In this document: positions 6,544 through 6,741 of the stretch, in pieces
How the letters are laid out: each line of letters opens with the position of its first letter
Numbering within the stretch: position 1 is the stretch's first letter
Source: Sulfurovum sp.
GTDB lineage: Bacteria; Campylobacterota; Campylobacteria; Campylobacterales; Sulfurovaceae
Length of the DNA: 6,741 nt
Assembly: GCA_021159425.1 (NCBI GenBank)
Contig: JAGGRU010000332.1
Span: 1 to 6,741, forward strand
Direction: 5' to 3'
Program-made: the position numbers and the translations under genes
The notes under the pieces: generated by a model
The model's input: only the letters and a program-made list of their open reading frames with translations
Database searches by the model: none
What the model was told of the DNA's origin: nothing

Positions 6544-6741
6544 ACAAGATTCCAATGCCAAAAATGTTTTAGGTGAACCTTTAGAGCCCTGCTCATTAAA
6601 ACCTTTGACAGGTTTTTACAGAGACGGAACCTGCTTTTCAGGCGAAGATAACCCTGGTTATCATGCCGTATGTATTTACGCGAGTAAAGAATTTTTGGAG
6701 TATTCTAAAAAAGTAGGTAATGACCTCTCAACACCTATTCC
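6536..6741 (+). CDS. DUF2237 family protein, N-terminal part (runs off right edge)
   Basis: The 68 complete codons before the window ends match the conserved start of DUF2237 proteins: NVLGEPLEPCSLKPLTGFYR (residues 10-29), DGTCFSGEDNPGYHAVCIYA, then EFLEYSKKVGNDLSTPIP. The family is about 120 residues long, so roughly half is visible. Its function is unknown; conserved cysteines (Cys19, Cys33 and the one in HAVC) are present. The ATG overlaps the end of the preceding fragment by eight bases (ATGCATAA). An AAAAGG about seven bases upstream of the ATG could serve as ribosome-binding site. It appears to be the last visible gene of the MFS group. I cannot say whether its 3' end is intact. Confidence 0.85.
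   Translation, partial: MHKQDSNAKNVLGEPLEPCSLKPLTGFYRDGTCFSGEDNPGYHAVCIYASKEFLEYSKKVGNDLSTPI

Noticed and set aside
6373..6741. Programmed frameshift joining the 56-codon frame to the DUF2237 frame
   Set aside because: The DUF2237 gene has its own ATG and a normal family N-terminus. No slippery heptamer is visible near 6530, and the overlap looks like ordinary gene overlap.

Overview
The window looks like a piece of a Campylobacterota (Epsilonproteobacteria) chromosome, probably a Sulfurovum/Sulfurimonas-type organism. This is inferred from moderately AT-rich genes, protein sequence character, and an inositol-monophosphatase-family gene directly upstream of accD, an adjacency I recall from Campylobacter. 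No taxon-decisive RNA gene is present.

The left part (1-4702) is a tightly packed plus-strand run of housekeeping genes. It holds the 3' third of gltB (glutamate synthase large subunit), gltD (small subunit), an inositol-monophosphatase-family phosphatase, and accD (acetyl-CoA carboxylase carboxyltransferase beta). The gaps are 1, 2 and 8 bases, so they are probably co-transcribed. GltB and GltD together make glutamate from glutamine and 2-oxoglutarate. AccD makes malonyl-CoA for fatty-acid synthesis. The phosphatase's substrate is unknown.

The run ends at 4710-4777 in an unusual element: two 20-base units in inverted orientation, each made of GTAG followed by a perfect hairpin. The two copies differ by a base-pair-preserving double substitution. 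This is the architecture of a REP/BIME element. It probably also terminates accD transcription, and it supplies the stop codon of the convergent gene.

The right part (4763-6741) is an accessory patch. A minus-strand gene for a small VF530-type DNA-binding protein faces accD. Just upstream of it, on the same strand, lies an untracked remnant of the C-terminus of an EamA-type transporter. A divergent plus-strand group follows: an MFS transporter, a 56-codon frame resembling only the N-terminus of a PaaI-type hotdog thioesterase, and the start of a DUF2237 protein that runs off the window. Start/stop overlaps link these three. The two gene remnants flanking the MFS gene suggest past rearrangement. 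I saw no tRNA, rRNA, CRISPR array, complete insertion sequence or recognisable defence system.
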